This document shows, piece by piece, positions 19,559 through 31,452 of a stretch of DNA of 64,000 nt. The stretch is from assembly GCA_030015575.1 (NCBI GenBank), contig CM057339.1:694412761-694476760 (forward strand). Direction: 5' to 3'. Source of the DNA: Agapanthus africanus. Lineage: Eukaryota > Streptophyta > Magnoliopsida > Asparagales > Amaryllidaceae. The notes under the pieces are model-generated. The model made no database searches. It was not told the origin of the DNA and was given only the letters and a program-made list of their open reading frames with translations. The position numbers were made by a program, and so were the translations under genes. Each line of letters starts with the position of its first letter. Position 1 is the stretch's first letter.

Positions 19559-22500
19559 TGTCACGCCCCGCTTCCCAAAATAAGGAATACGAGGGGTAGA
19601 CAAGGCCAGCCATGCTCCTACGGTCAAGGAAATGTCCTGCCGTAGTCACACTTCGGCTTCTAGTTTTTCATGGTAAACAGTAAATGATGTGCAGGTAATG
19701 AGAAATGCAGTAACTGAAAGAAACAATGTAAAGACTGACCTGAAGTGGAATAAATAGATGTAACTCGGAATGGCAAGTCAAGAAGTCTATGATGTACGTC
19801 TAGTTCTGGTCTAGGCTAAATCTTCTCCTCACACTGAGCATGCATACTCAGGTCGTCAAAGCGACACAATAGCAATATAATATATATATAATCAGGTGAC
19901 AGTTCTAACAGTGGTAGTAGATATGAATAACAGTAATCGATGACAGCATGAATATGAATGTGCAGTAATCAATGCAGCGGAACAGTAAAAGCAGTAGAAC
20001 GATATGCCACGTATGTCAACACGGTATATAAGGTATAAATGCCAGTATCCCTATCAGTCTTTAAGTCTCACTGTACAGGTCACTAAGCCTATCGTCAGTC
20101 CAAGTGTGGGAGTCAACCACTCGTGAGTGTCCTCCACCCAAGGGTAGAACCCAAGGGCAAGGGACCACGGGCCCAACATGTAACATGTATATCACGGTGA
20201 AATATCACATACCCTGTAAATCTCCATATAACTCCCTAAATATATAAGCCGGCATGGGACTCCCGAGATTCTGTTGAACTCACACTTAAACTACCCCACA
20301 CCCCGTGGTCTACATCAAACGCTAACCATAACCCTAAATACTAATCGATCCGTGACAAGTCTGCGCGAGAACTGGAGGCAGGACCTCCATCAAGCACGTC
20401 CCGACTAATATCTAAGATAAATGGCAGTGTCGGATGCCTTATCTGTGACACCCGTGCAAGCGCTTCCATAAGTGTCCCATACCACTTATAGTCACACGTA
20501 CACGCATCCCACAGACGTCGACGATGCAATAGAATACTAGGGTCACTGATTTGTGTACAAGTACGTATCACTTTCACTTAATCACGGATACACGAACACT
20601 GACGGACTTGCCACAATCATCACTAGAAGCTAACACTGGGTAAATGCACGATATCACTAGGTTATCACTACAATGATATGGGTATGATATGATACGTAAA
20701 CAGTATATGAAGCATGATTAAGGTGTCACCAAAATAGCATTCTATCACTTGCACGATTTATCATGAAACGTACGTATATAGTTTAGCGAAACGATAAACA
20801 GGTAATAATTAGTATGTTCAGTTATATATCCATCGAATTTAGTTTCAAGCCAATCGGGTTCCAGGTTCATTAATTATAACCATTTCATTTTAAGCGCTCG
20901 CGGCTGGAAATCCGGTTTCAGAATCAGAAGTCCGTTTCGCAACGCATTTTAATCCCAGTTGGGACCAGATTTTAGCGACACTACAGTTAGATGAATTCTA
21001 GGGTTTTCAGTAAGGTTTTCAACGCAATATACGGATCCTCGATCGCGTCTGTACGTCAGGAGTTATATACTATTCAATACTAATATGTCAGTTCTGATTC
21101 TGTTGGGACTGTTATGCCTCCTGATCTTTTAAATTACAGATTAAATAACAAACGATAACGAAACAGAATGAAATCACGTATGTTATCTAGATAACAGGTT
21201 CACCTACATTAAACAGCGGAGTTCCGCAACCTATGAGTTAAGGGAATCCTGTGGTACCCATTACGGAACAGCAAGCAGCAATTGGAGTCGCTCTGGACTG
21301 CAGTCCAGAGTCGCACTCCGATCCAAATATCATCATGGTTTGAGTATAGGAATATCTGGAAACTAGTATAGGGTTAAATTTCGTCGAGTTGGCTTCGATT
21401 TGAGCCCTCGAGCGCACCATTCTAGTATGTATATAATTTATGGTGAATTTAACAGTTTTCAGGTACAGAAAATTCCAGTTTTACTAGTAAACTTGGGGGT
21501 AGTCGTTTTAATCGTTAACGGTCAAATTATTCAACGAAATTTGCACACTACATTCACAGCCATACGGGCCAGATTATACAATTGAGTTCCGTCAAATCAG
21601 GTAAGTAATTTCATTGGGAACACACGTCGAACAGGCATGGCACACAATTGATCTAAATTTGTAACTTCAAGTTCTATGTAATTAAATATTGTAACTTGAG
21701 TATATAGCATGTAAGCAAGTAAAATACTTGCCTGGAGATGTATTGACAACGGTACGGCAGCGGCAATGGCGCGATCGCGACACGAACGCGACACGGCAAC
21801 TCGACTTGGCTTAAGCTCGAGTTCTACGTCGGAGTTGTCCGGAGATGCCTCACGTTTGTGGGATGCGGAGAGGTATGCTCCGTCGATTTCTCGAGATCTG
21901 CTGGGGTCGACGATGGTCGGCGTAGTCGCTTTCCGGCGCCGGCGGCAGAGGGTATTTGGCTCGCAGTGGGGGTTGTGCGGCGAGGGGAAGGAGGAGATGG
22001 TCGGCGGTTGGTGGTTTCGGCCGACGGTGGATTTCCGGTGGAGGTGGATTGATCTTGGTGGCGGCTGGAGGTGCAGCGAAGACTCGGTGAGTCGGTGAGG
22101 GGAGAGGTGGGGTTTGGTTTGATCGAGAAATGGAGGTAGCCGTTGGAAGAAGAAGGTAAGTGAGGCGGGTCGGGTTGGTTTCAGAGAAGGCGGGCTCGGG
22201 CTATGGGTATGGAGCTGGGAAGTTGGGCCGGGCCGAGGGTTTTCTTTTTGTTTTAATTTAATAGGGATTTCCCTTTAGGGCTGAGGGAAAAAATGTTGGG
22301 CCGGCAAGAAGGGAATATTTAATTTGATGTTTGGGCTTGATTTTGGGAGAGGCTGGGGAAGTGAGGATTTAATGTTTTAATTAAATTTTAATTCTCTTTG
22401 GGCTTGGGCTGGGGATTTAAATAAAATGGGAAAGGAGATAGGGAATTGGGGAAGAGGGGCCGGCTTGGAAATAGCAATGAAAGAGTTTGGGAAAAATATA

Positions 22501-22617
22501 AAATAGATAGGTAATAGGGTTTTTAAGCTAAAATAATTTTATATATAAACTAACGAATTTTTAAGTGACAATTTTCATAAATACGGATATTGGTATAAAA
22601 AGGGGCTGGGTATTACA
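19559..22617 (-). mobile_element. S2: solo gypsy LTR, reversed (3059 bp)
   Basis: On the minus strand it begins TGTAATACCC and ends GGGGCGTGACA, the same terminus as G2 and nearly that of S1. The flanks AAAAG (19554-19558) and AAAAA (22618-22622) fit a 5-bp duplication with one change, and the repeat R1 resumes on the other side. No primer site, gag or pol. A GC-rich block at 21770-22200 gives long frames on both strands but no domain. A GC-AG-type donor, AG|GCAAGT on the minus strand, lies at about 21732. Confidence 0.8.
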
Positions 22618-22654
22618 AAAAATAAGAAAACATATTCTGTAAAATAGAGAACTC

Positions 22655-23197
22655 TTGGATTAAAAATCCAATGGTGATTAAAAAATCACCATTTTACAGA
22701 ATATATTCTGTATATGGAAAAATATTTCCCCAATCTTGTTAAAAACAAGAAAACATATTCTGTAAAACAGAAAGGACCCCAGACTTCAAGTCTCAAAAGA
22801 AGGACCCCTCATAAGTTTCTGAAAAAATATAGAAGGCTTTCAAAATAACAGAGAATTTAATTCTCAAAGAAGAAGACTTCTCTTTCAAAAAAAAACGTAG
22901 GTAAAGAAAATACAGAGATCAAAATATCGTTTTTTTACCTATTTTAAGGGTTTAACCCTTCTCAAAGAACTTAGTTTTTTTTAGAGATCCACAAAACAAG
23001 TCTTCCATAAGTTGAGAATTTAATTCTCATCGGGAATATCTTGTTCTTGAGAATCAAAAATTCAGAAAAGAATCAGGTCCAAAACTAAAAAAAGGGAAAA
23101 AGAACCTATAAAAGAACTTAGTTCTTAAAAAAAACCCTGATCCTAGATCTTCAAAAACGAAGATCTTGGTGATCATTAATGGTCAAAATACCATTAA
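22655..23197. repeat. Hairpin chain, right part
   Basis: Perfect inverted repeats at 22655-22671, 22673-22690, 22695-22712 (an 18-bp palindrome), 22716-22729, 22758-22772, 22781-22793, 22851-22865, 22871-22881, 22946-22960, 23014-23028, 23112-23126, 23145-23166 and 23176-23197. The first members repeat words of the left part (GGTGATT..AATCACC, TTCTGT..ACAG), so a tandem unit of about 130 bp underlies part of the chain. Confidence 0.85.
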
Positions 23198-23236
23198 CAA
23201 AGATTTAATTTCTAAAAAAGGAAAAAAGACTACCGA

Positions 23237-25502
23237 TGTAACAACCCTAAACTTTCTGTACAGAATTTTTTTCAAAAATACAGAAAGGAGTACCTAAGCC
23301 TGAGCACACGTTATAAATTTGATTTGCTTTTGAACAGCAAGAAAGCACTTGTAGCTCATTGATAAAGCCTTTCACTGCTGTGACGTAGCCCCTGTGATTG
23401 AATCCCCTCAGCCACATATATTTTTAATTGATTTTTCTTTTAATCTTTTAGAAGCGCAAAGGTTTACACGTGCACTACACGTAAAATGAAAATTCACAAA
23501 GTAATCAAACACGTGCACTGAGATATACCAAACGACAAGGACACGCGACAGAGATCAAGACCCAAACCCTCGATTTTGGCCGGCGAGATGAGCAAGGGGG
23601 CCGGCGCCGTCGGGCCTCCCCGTTGCTAATGCCCCAAAATTTTTACTCCACACCCCTTGGCCTCCCCCCTTAACCCCTGTACTGTTTGTTTTTATTAAAA
23701 AGAAACAAAGAATTAAAAAGTAGCATTAAATCAAATTTTAATGCGCATTTTAATTCTATTCTTCATTACCCTAAACCCTAATTTTCCCTATAAACACCAC
23801 ACCACATTTCATCCATTCTCATTCAGATTTTCATTACAAAAAATACTCTAAAATTTCCAAGTCCCAAGTTGTACAAGTGGAGTTAGCAAGAGGCGAAGTT
23901 CCGACGACGTTTCGGGAAGATTCTGGCGACAAAACGATGCCCTGACGGTTTCGAATGCTTTCTCCATCTCCCCTCTTTCTTATAACCAGTAAGTCCCCTC
24001 TCTCCTCCTCTTTTGCTACTCTAAAACTTCTTCTTTTCAAAACTCGTCGGAAGCGGACTTATTCCGACTTCCGATTCTCTTTTCTTTAAAAATCTAATTT
24101 TTTTCTTAATAACAAACCTACAAATTTTTATTAGATTGTTTAGTAATCATTAACAAACCCATTAGAAAAAGTTTCATACCAAAAGAATTTATTATGCAAC
24201 TTTTATCGCATTTTTATGGTTAAATACTATATACTTTACTTTCAACACAATTCAACATATTCTCTTGTATTACCTTAAGAAAACTCACGAGGTAATGACC
24301 TACCTCATCACAACACACATTTTTGACATAGCACGATAACTCTTGGGACATTAGTTTATGGGAAAATACGAGTTTACGATTAAATTCGATAAACATTCAA
24401 AAACCGTTTTCTTTAAAAGTGTATTACTTAATTCCTTACAAATACGCCTCTACAACCCATTTTGGGGAACCCCGATCTGGATGGTGCGGGTTATCGCACA
24501 TCCTCGGACCTAGTAGAGCGAGATGCAGACCTTCGCAAGGAGCATTCGATCTCGATGGAATTTTTAAGAAAAATGTGATTTCTATTTAATAAATAAAATT
24601 CTATATTTTTTATAAATATTAGATATATATAAATACTATCAAAATATCTATTTTAAGTATACAATATATATATTCCATGTTTTCTAAATCAAAGAATCAC
24701 AAATTTCATGAAACTACCTTTACAATTTAATACCATTCTAAGATTATACTAAAATACCATATACAATGAAAACTAGGTTATATTCTCTAGAATATTGCAC
24801 TATTATAAAAATTACAATTATGAAACCCTAAAGACGATAATTAAATACTTAAGGTGTATTTTGAAAATATATCAAAACTATTTTTACATAAACCTCCCTC
24901 AAGTTATACTAAATTACAATAAGGAACCTCGTAAATATAGGTTTAAACGGGACCAGTTCTCTTGAGCCTCAGGGAGCCGGAGAATATGAGTGCTTGCCTA
25001 TCTAAGGTAGACAACCTAACAATGGTGTTATCAACACGGTAATTGTCTTGAAAAAAGACACAAATCCTGCCGTCCATATGCAGCAGTTACCGATAACTCC
25101 AAAACAATCAGGACTTCAATTCTGTTTAAAAGTCTGACTCGGATCGAGTCATGGTCAAATCTGAAATCAATCTGACTTGAAATCAATTCAAGTATAACTA
25201 CAATACAACATGAATCCACGAATACCAGAATACAATCCATATCAATATGAACATGACCGAACCGAACCATGGATATACTCTAATTACATGACTATCCATT
25301 TATATTCGTTCTATTTACTGATATCATGGTTTCAGCAAGTCTTCCATTTACTACAAGATAATACAATACAATCAGTACCATCAATACAAAAGACATTACG
25401 GGGTTTATAAAGGGGCAGACTGGTACGGAACATGTTAAAGGTGGCACGAGGTGCTCACTAAAAGACATAATTACAACCATGCCGTTGTTCCGTGGTATTA
25501 TC
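23237..25502 (+). repeat. G2 5' LTR, first piece
   Basis: Starts TGTAACAACCC like S1 and stops at the C2 insertion. It holds the tRNA-like module (A box 23352-23362, B box 23394-23405), a telo-box ACCCTAAACCCTAA (23768-23781), TATAAA (23789-23794) and a candidate donor GTAAGT (23989-23994). TATA-to-donor spacing is 200 bp, against 204 bp in S1. Confidence 0.9.
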
Positions 25503-27244
25503 TGTTGGAGATAGTGCCCTCATAGTCAATTATTGGATCGCGGGTACGTGATTGCAATGATTGCGGAGGACCTATACCGGTAGGACAGTCTTACTCGAGA
25601 TGATAGTATGCTATCTGGTTTGCCTTTATCAGTCGTGTACATGTTCAGGTGACTGATTGCATGTTACACTTTGATAGAGCCCTTAGGATCTTGCTTTACT
25701 ACCAACAGTATGATGGCGATCATATACGTGAGAGTTGGGTAGTTTATACGCATATCCTTAATTGTGGTCCCTAGTCGTGGGAGTTTCGAGACAGGGCATC
25801 GATACTCCGGAGTAGACTAGTGTGTACAGTCGAGACCCCGACGAGGGGCGGTGGCCGGTCTCACAAGCCACTGGTGTCAGTTGGATCACCTAAGATGTAT
25901 ACAGGTGCTCATTGGGTTATGAGTACACCGGACAGGACTCGCCGGGAATCTGCTAGTTAGTATTATATCTATCGTCAGATAGCAGTTCCCTGGTGACATG
26001 TGTACATGTTAGTTCATCGACCTGAGGTCGTCATTTGTCTCGTGTGAGTTCCCACTGTGCTTTGATTTCTACCCTACCACGGCTCAAAGGAGTCGTGCAA
26101 ACAGGTAGTTTTTGGGTACAGTCCCGAGCCATATGGAGGCACGTGAGCGGATCAGCAGGGGATTCGTCTCTCCTGGTATTGGGGGCGAGATCGTGCTGTG
26201 TCTAGGAGAGCCATTACACAAAGCCCACGGCCGTGGCAGGAGATTTACTGGTAGGTACTCCAGTAGTATCTCAGGGTGTTATTGGGCTTCACTCCGACAC
26301 GACTTATACTGCTCTTGGGGGTCTGACGTTACTAGCCCCCTAGGCAGATATGCGATACTCATTGACGAACGGACCGGACTGTATATATACATTGTCACTG
26401 TTAGGCTCAGTAGGGTTTCTGGATGAGTTCGCTCATCGGCCTCCCTTGAGTTCGCTCATCAGCCTCCCTTGAGGTCAGTCCATGGGCAGCCGTTACGCAT
26501 AGCTAGTGCCGCTGACGGTTTGTGGTTAAACCCACTGCCAGGGTACTGACGAGTCATTAGAGTCCCCCACAGACAGTTTCCCAAGTTTGGGCGAAACGTT
26601 GTAGAGGCCGTATGGTTTTATGGCAGGGTTCGGAAAATGCACGTGCGTTTACGCACGTGTCGATTTTCGGACAGATGATACTGGTCGGCTTTGGTTTAAG
26701 CCGGATCCGAGTATTATATTGAGTAGGTATAATATCTTTGTCTCAGTTGCATTTGTATTCGGTCGTAATACAAATGCGGGTATATTTATACAGTTTCGGG
26801 GTTATCCTGAAAGTCGTTTCAGGATCACTTTTGGAAGTTGCCAGTTTCCAGTTTTCTATCAGCCATCTTTTAACATTCGGTTAAAGACGGATTTATCTTT
26901 TCTTGGATAAGGGTGAGTCATCATTCTAGAAGCTTCTAGAAGTGATGATGAGGCTTGTGAGTCATTAGTGCATTAATGGTGTCATTAATGCAATGGTGAC
27001 TAAGGGTTTAGATTCAATGTTTCATTATGACTCATGCTTTCATAAAAGGTTATGATAAGTATCAATGTTTATGGTCACCTCCTTATCTCCTCCTACACTC
27101 ACCCTCCTCCTTCATATTAAGTGGCCGGCCATCTTATTTGAGAGAGAGAGATTGATTTTCATTTTGGGAGAGAAAAGACTATGGTTTTGTGTGCATGGAA
27201 ATTTCATTGCTTCTTTCATTTCCATCACCCGATAAAATTGGCAA
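25503..27244 (+). repeat. C2 left LTR, truncated at its 3' end
   Basis: Matches the right LTR up to 'aaaattggcaa' (27244). The last 390 or so bp of LTR, the primer site and the first part of the leader, about 1.77 kb as judged from C1, are missing. The junction has at most a base or two of shared sequence, as in illegitimate recombination. It includes a perfect CACGTGCG/CGCACGTG inverted repeat at 26640-26659. The deletion removes the site for priming reverse transcription. Confidence 0.9.
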
Positions 27245-27308
27245 ATTTGATGTTTTTGGAACAAATTTTAAAAGATATTATTACAAAGATGTTTCCTTTT
27301 GTTTTGCA

Positions 27309-27540
27309 TAGTGATATTCAGTTGGAATATCCCGCACCTCATTCCACGAGGCAAGGGCCGAGATCCCTTCACCGGGAGTGACCCCTTGGGCAGAAGTTTA
27401 CGTCAGGGTAGTAACTTTAATATAGTCGATTACAAGTTGCTTTGCATCACGGTATTCAGTTGGAATATCCTGCACCTCATTCCACGAGGAAAGAGCCGAG
27501 ATCCCTTCACCGGGAGTGACCTCTTTAGCAAAAGGTTTTC
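27309..27540 (+). repeat. C2 leader: two-copy repeat of about 140 bp
   Basis: Two units begin near 27309 and 27451, each with a TATTC..GAATA hairpin core and the 'gagatcccttcaccgggag' stretch. C1 has the same duplication (2329-2600). The long frame across it (145 codons, 27299-27736) is not a recognisable protein. Confidence 0.7.
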
Positions 27541-27664
27541 GCCACTATATTTTAAAAAGCTATCAGGTTCCTTCAACGAGATCAAGTTCATTACGTTAAA
27601 GGTTTTTCGCCAAAAACCAGCCGTAGCCCTCCGTCGTTTCTTATGGATGGTCAGTAATATTCAA

Positions 27665-27875
27665 GCTATGTTTGTTGGCTTTCGTCAAGGCATAGTGTTT
27701 GGTAGTTGCTGGGGTATTCATTTGTTGCATAGATAGATGTGTTGGTTTGGGACAGTCGTATTACCTTGTTGGCTTTCGTCAAGGGTATGTACGGGTGGAT
27801 TCAAAGTAATAAGATAATGACGGGCAGAACTTGACATGTGACTTATGATTTGTTGACTTTCGCCAAGGTCATAAG
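27665..27875 (+). other. C2 leader hairpin trio (HP-A, HP-B, HP-C)
   Basis: HP-A 27665-27694 (CTATG/CATAG, inner TTGGC/GTCAA), HP-B 27762-27787 (TACC/GGTA, inner TTGGC/GTCAA), HP-C 27842-27875 (CTTATGA/TCATAAG, inner TTGAC/GCCAA). All three loops are TTTC. Spacing is about 97 and 80 bp. Confidence 0.87.
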
Positions 27876-28429
27876 AACATGGGGCAAAAATCATATCGGG
27901 AGTTTCTAAAGAAACTGAAACTTGCCAGGCATGCGCATACCTTCTGGAGTGTGATAACGCGAGTGGATTCCGTCACGTTATCATACGATGAGAGTTGGAT
28001 CCCGATTCCCACTGATGAGTTGGTTTACTCTTCGGGTGATTCCGATTGATTCTTCTTTAGGTTTGGAGGAGAATTTGACAGGACAGTGGGAGGTTTCCGG
28101 ATTAGATAAAGTGATGACCATTCTGATCTAGGTTAGAGTGCACGTAGAGTGTTTCTTTTCTCTCTCTCTTTGGCAGCGACCTTTGACCGACCCTAGACTA
28201 TGACTCAGTGACCAGGTTGACCGAACCTTCTTAAAATACTGGCTTTTGGATTGTCTGAGTTGCATAAGTCATTGCCACTCCTTCTTTTACCCTTTGCATT
28301 TCTCAGAACACCCGTATTACTACGGATATCCACTTCCATTGGATAGATCCATCGTATGGTTATATACGAACTCGAAGGGACTTCTTCGAGGATGGATCCA
28401 GGTTCAGGAGAAATAGAATTGGTTTATTC

Positions 28430-28925
28430 AGTTGTCTTTTATTATCACCTTCTCTCAGGTTGCGAGAGCTCCTTGGTTTAGGAGAGTACACCTATTTCGC
28501 TTATTGGATAGTCTTATTCCAAACCATAGGCTGGTGCCGAAAGGTAGGGAATGAAGAAAACCAATTAGCCTAAGTAGGGTGTGCAGAAGGTAATATGTAA
28601 AGACAAAATAAAGGGATTAGAAAGAGGGCAGAGTAAATTGCGACTGATATCATTCATGACCAAACCGCGTACTTCATCGCCACTCCTAATTCACCTTTAA
28701 AAGAATAAGGTATTATTCAGTTGTCTTTTATCATCACCTTCTCTCAGTTGCGAGTACTCCTTGGTTTAGGAGGGTACACCTATTATGCTTACTGGATAGT
28801 CTTCTTCCAAACCATAGGCTGGTGCCGAACGGTAGGGAAGGAAGAAAACCATTTAGCCTAACAATGGTATACAAAAGGTAATGACTAAAGACAAATAAAG
28901 TGATTTGGAGAGATGGCAATAAAAT
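28430..28925 (+). repeat. C2 interior direct duplication
   Basis: Blocks at about 28430-28620 and 28718-28925 share the run from 'cagttgtcttttat' to 'ccaaaccataggctggtgcc'. The same pair is found reversed in C1. No coding potential recognised. Confidence 0.65.
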
Positions 28926-30514
28926 ATACGGTTGAAGTCATGAATTGGATTATGGAAGAGGCATTACTATGAATACCAGGATACCCCTATGAAACATTTT
29001 CATGTTTCAGTGCATTGTTAAAGAAAAACTGTTTTCCCGATTAGACACTTATTCCAAGGGTATGTATTTACCAGGTTTCATTCTCATATCTGTATGGTTT
29101 TACAGATGATGAGTGGGAGTAAGATATTGGGAATTAGGTGATCATCCTCATTATATCGGAATTCGTTGTAATTGGTGATATTTGAGGAAATCGCCAGGGT
29201 ACAGTTTTCCACCTACAACGCACAGGTTTTGAGTTGTTTAACTCAGCGGGCTTATACAGAGTATTGTATGTTGTCCAAATGTCCATCAGGACAAAGGGGT
29301 AGGTCCTCGTACTATGTTCTGTTTACTTATAACTTCTCTAGTATTTAGACGAGTGTTTCGTAGAAATACAAGGTCTAAGTTTTGAGAAGTTGTGGGTATA
29401 AGAATAAAGTAGAGAACCAGGTATCACAAGTATCGGGATTCTTCTAAGAGATCGAAGATGTAGATTCTTGTGATTGGTATTCAGATGATAGTGATGGTTT
29501 TGAGAAACGTGTTTCTCTTTCAGGTTACTCATAATTGGATGGATTCCTAAGTTGAGTAATGCTGATTAGCCTCCTTCCATTAAGTTGATATGCACTGGAG
29601 ACAGTTGCATGGATTGAATATGGTTCCAATTGAATAAGTGCCAAAGTTTCTATATTGGATATAGAATAGTTCGTACCTTAAAAGAAATTAAGGTACGGGG
29701 AGTTGTCCAGCTTATGCTTAAAACCAGACTCTGGATAACTCAGGGCACGTTTCTGTAATGGCTGTTTGTGGGTTGACCCTGGCTATGACGAGGGTTGATA
29801 TTCTACCATTTGGAAGATCAATAGTGATATTGTTCTTGACTCGCCACAGTTTTAGTAAAATGGATCTTTTTCAGAAAACAGTAGTGGGAGTATGGTAGAA
29901 CTGGAAGTGATTCCAGAACCGCGAACGATTACGGAAAATTTAATAGGACCTATATATTCAATCAGGTTTGACATTCCAATAGCCACTCCGCAGATTTGGT
30001 GGGTAACCTCAGACACCCGAGAGGTACTCCGGTAGCCTCAAGGACGGTGACAGGGAGGTTCTTATCTATCCAGACTTGACACTACTGTTGTTCCAGGATA
30101 TGAGACCCGGTAGGAGGGTTGTCGTAGTCAGTGGGAGCAACGGAAGCATAGTGGGCAAGATGCTTATGTCTATTTATAGACTAGAGCAGTTATAGCGGAG
30201 ATAGATCATCTAATTTTGATGTGACAGTCATGGGTTTGACTTCAATCAGAATAGGGGATGGATCAGTTAAGAAGGTAGTAGGGTGTGATGTCATGGTATC
30301 TGGATGACATACACAGAGTAGGAAGTAAAATTCCTATACTACGATCGGTTGTACTGTGGTCGTCACACAGTTGTTTCTCCAGACAGGATATGGATATAAT
30401 ATTTGACATTCTGGTTTCTGGATCTATGGTTTTAGATCTGGATTTGGGTAGTTTCCCAATGTGGGTACTTTGACAGATATTCTAATGGTTTTTGGAATAG
30501 TTGACTCCTAGCAT

Positions 30515-31222
30515 GGTGGTGTACCTGCAGGTGATGGAGTCACCCTCTCTAAAGGTGTCGTATAGACTAAAGGGGAGAGGGATGTGCATGATTGGCAGAT
30601 CACTTGCTTAGGCAATTGAGTCAATCATGAGATGTCAAGTAACACACCAAATGTTGGTTTTGCACTAGATGCAATAAGTTTGTATTAATCCAATCCTGGA
30701 GAAACATAAGGAAGCAGTTTTAGAACATAAGTACATGTTCTACGGATTTGATGACGGCAGCCTCCTTCGGGAGACGGTTATCATTCCAGGCTTCAAAGGT
30801 GACATGGTAGACAGAGTGATTGTCAGAGTTATAGTTTTTCCCTCTGACGAAGAGGGACAGTATTATGGACAGGTGGTTCAAGAGGATACTGTGGGTGGCA
30901 TGGTGCCCGATACTGATTAGGTTCAGTGATCGATACAGTCTAAGAAGTTTGGATTTGGAGTTCATTTATGAACTAGGTCCCATCATATATCCAGACATAT
31001 TCTAAGACAGGTATTACTCGATTCGGGAGATGGCTTTCTCCGCGAACTTGAGATTTAGAGAGATATAGAAAGAGACTTCTAGGCGGATCCACTCACTGAG
31101 GCTATTTCTCGAACACAATAGTTTTACAAACGGGCTTTGTGAAACTGATTAGTAGAGGAGTTGGATGTTCGGTTTCACACGGGCTGTGAGTAGTCGACAT
31201 CGCAATATTAGCCTTGAGTGCA
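30515..31222 (+). pseudogene. Ghost of the Copia RT/RNase H region in C2
   Basis: Scattered words line up in order with the C4 polyprotein. A GVTLSK word (about 30535) matches C4 GITLSK, a block ending SNPGE (about 30640-30710) matches RYQSNPGE, a YGFDDG-like word (30735) matches the segment after VYGG, and DPLTEA (about 31087) matches the terminal DPFTKAL. Stops and frame changes lie between all of them. Upstream (28200-30500) I could not align anything with confidence. C2 therefore derives from a coding Copia but carries no usable protein. Confidence 0.6.
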
Positions 31223-31232
31223 AGTGGGAGAT
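31222..31232 (+). promoter_or_regulatory. C2 polypurine tract
   Basis: AAGTGGGAGAT lies directly before the right LTR, identical to the tracts of C3 (59342-59352) and C4 (33536-33546, minus). It primes plus-strand DNA synthesis. Confidence 0.9.
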
Positions 31233-31452
31233 TGTTGGAGATAGTGCCCTCATAGTCAATTATTGGATCGCGGGTACGTGATTGCAATGATTGCGGAGGA
31301 CCTATACCGGTAGGACAGTCTTACTCGAGATGATAGTATGCTATCTGGTTTGCCTTTATCAGTCGTGTACATGTTCAGGTGACTGATTGCATGTTACACT
31401 TTGATAGAGCCCTTAGGATCTTGCTTTACTACCAACAGTATGATGGCGATCA
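31233..31452 (+). repeat. C2 right LTR, first piece
   Basis: TGTTGGAGATAG start, seemingly identical to 25503-25722. It breaks at the C4 insertion; the target GATCA is at 31448-31452 and again at 41611-41615. Confidence 0.95.

Larger units (their letters stand above)
18738..23236 (+). mobile_element. R1: older repeat with G-box units and a hairpin chain, split by S2
   Basis: It begins with TGTCTTTAAA and a 'gcaagtatacggtcgtgc ... gatcgatcccacagagag' stretch of a kind I recall at the start of some plant LTRs. It then has GC-rich units with CACGTG (about 18940-19200) and a long run of short hairpins. S2 occupies 19559-22617, and G2 was inserted at 23236. The other end must lie beyond G2, outside the window. 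The family is unidentified and no coding sequence was found. Confidence 0.5.

Noticed and set aside
21766-22098. 110-codon Arg/Gly-rich frame in a GC-rich block
   Set aside because: It lies within solo LTR S2, opposite in sense to the LTR, without a domain; probably UTR-like LTR sequence.
26620-26910. Conserved 96-102 codon frame in the LTRs of C1 (4728-5036) and C2 (26620-26910, 42513-42803)
   Set aside because: About a fifth of residues differ between C1 and C2, and nearly every DNA change seems to alter the protein. No known domain. Best explained by conserved LTR nucleotides.
27299-27736. 145-codon frame with internal repeat in C2
   Set aside because: Covers the duplicated leader and runs into hairpin HP-A; C1 breaks the equivalent frame (only 85 codons). 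Non-coding.
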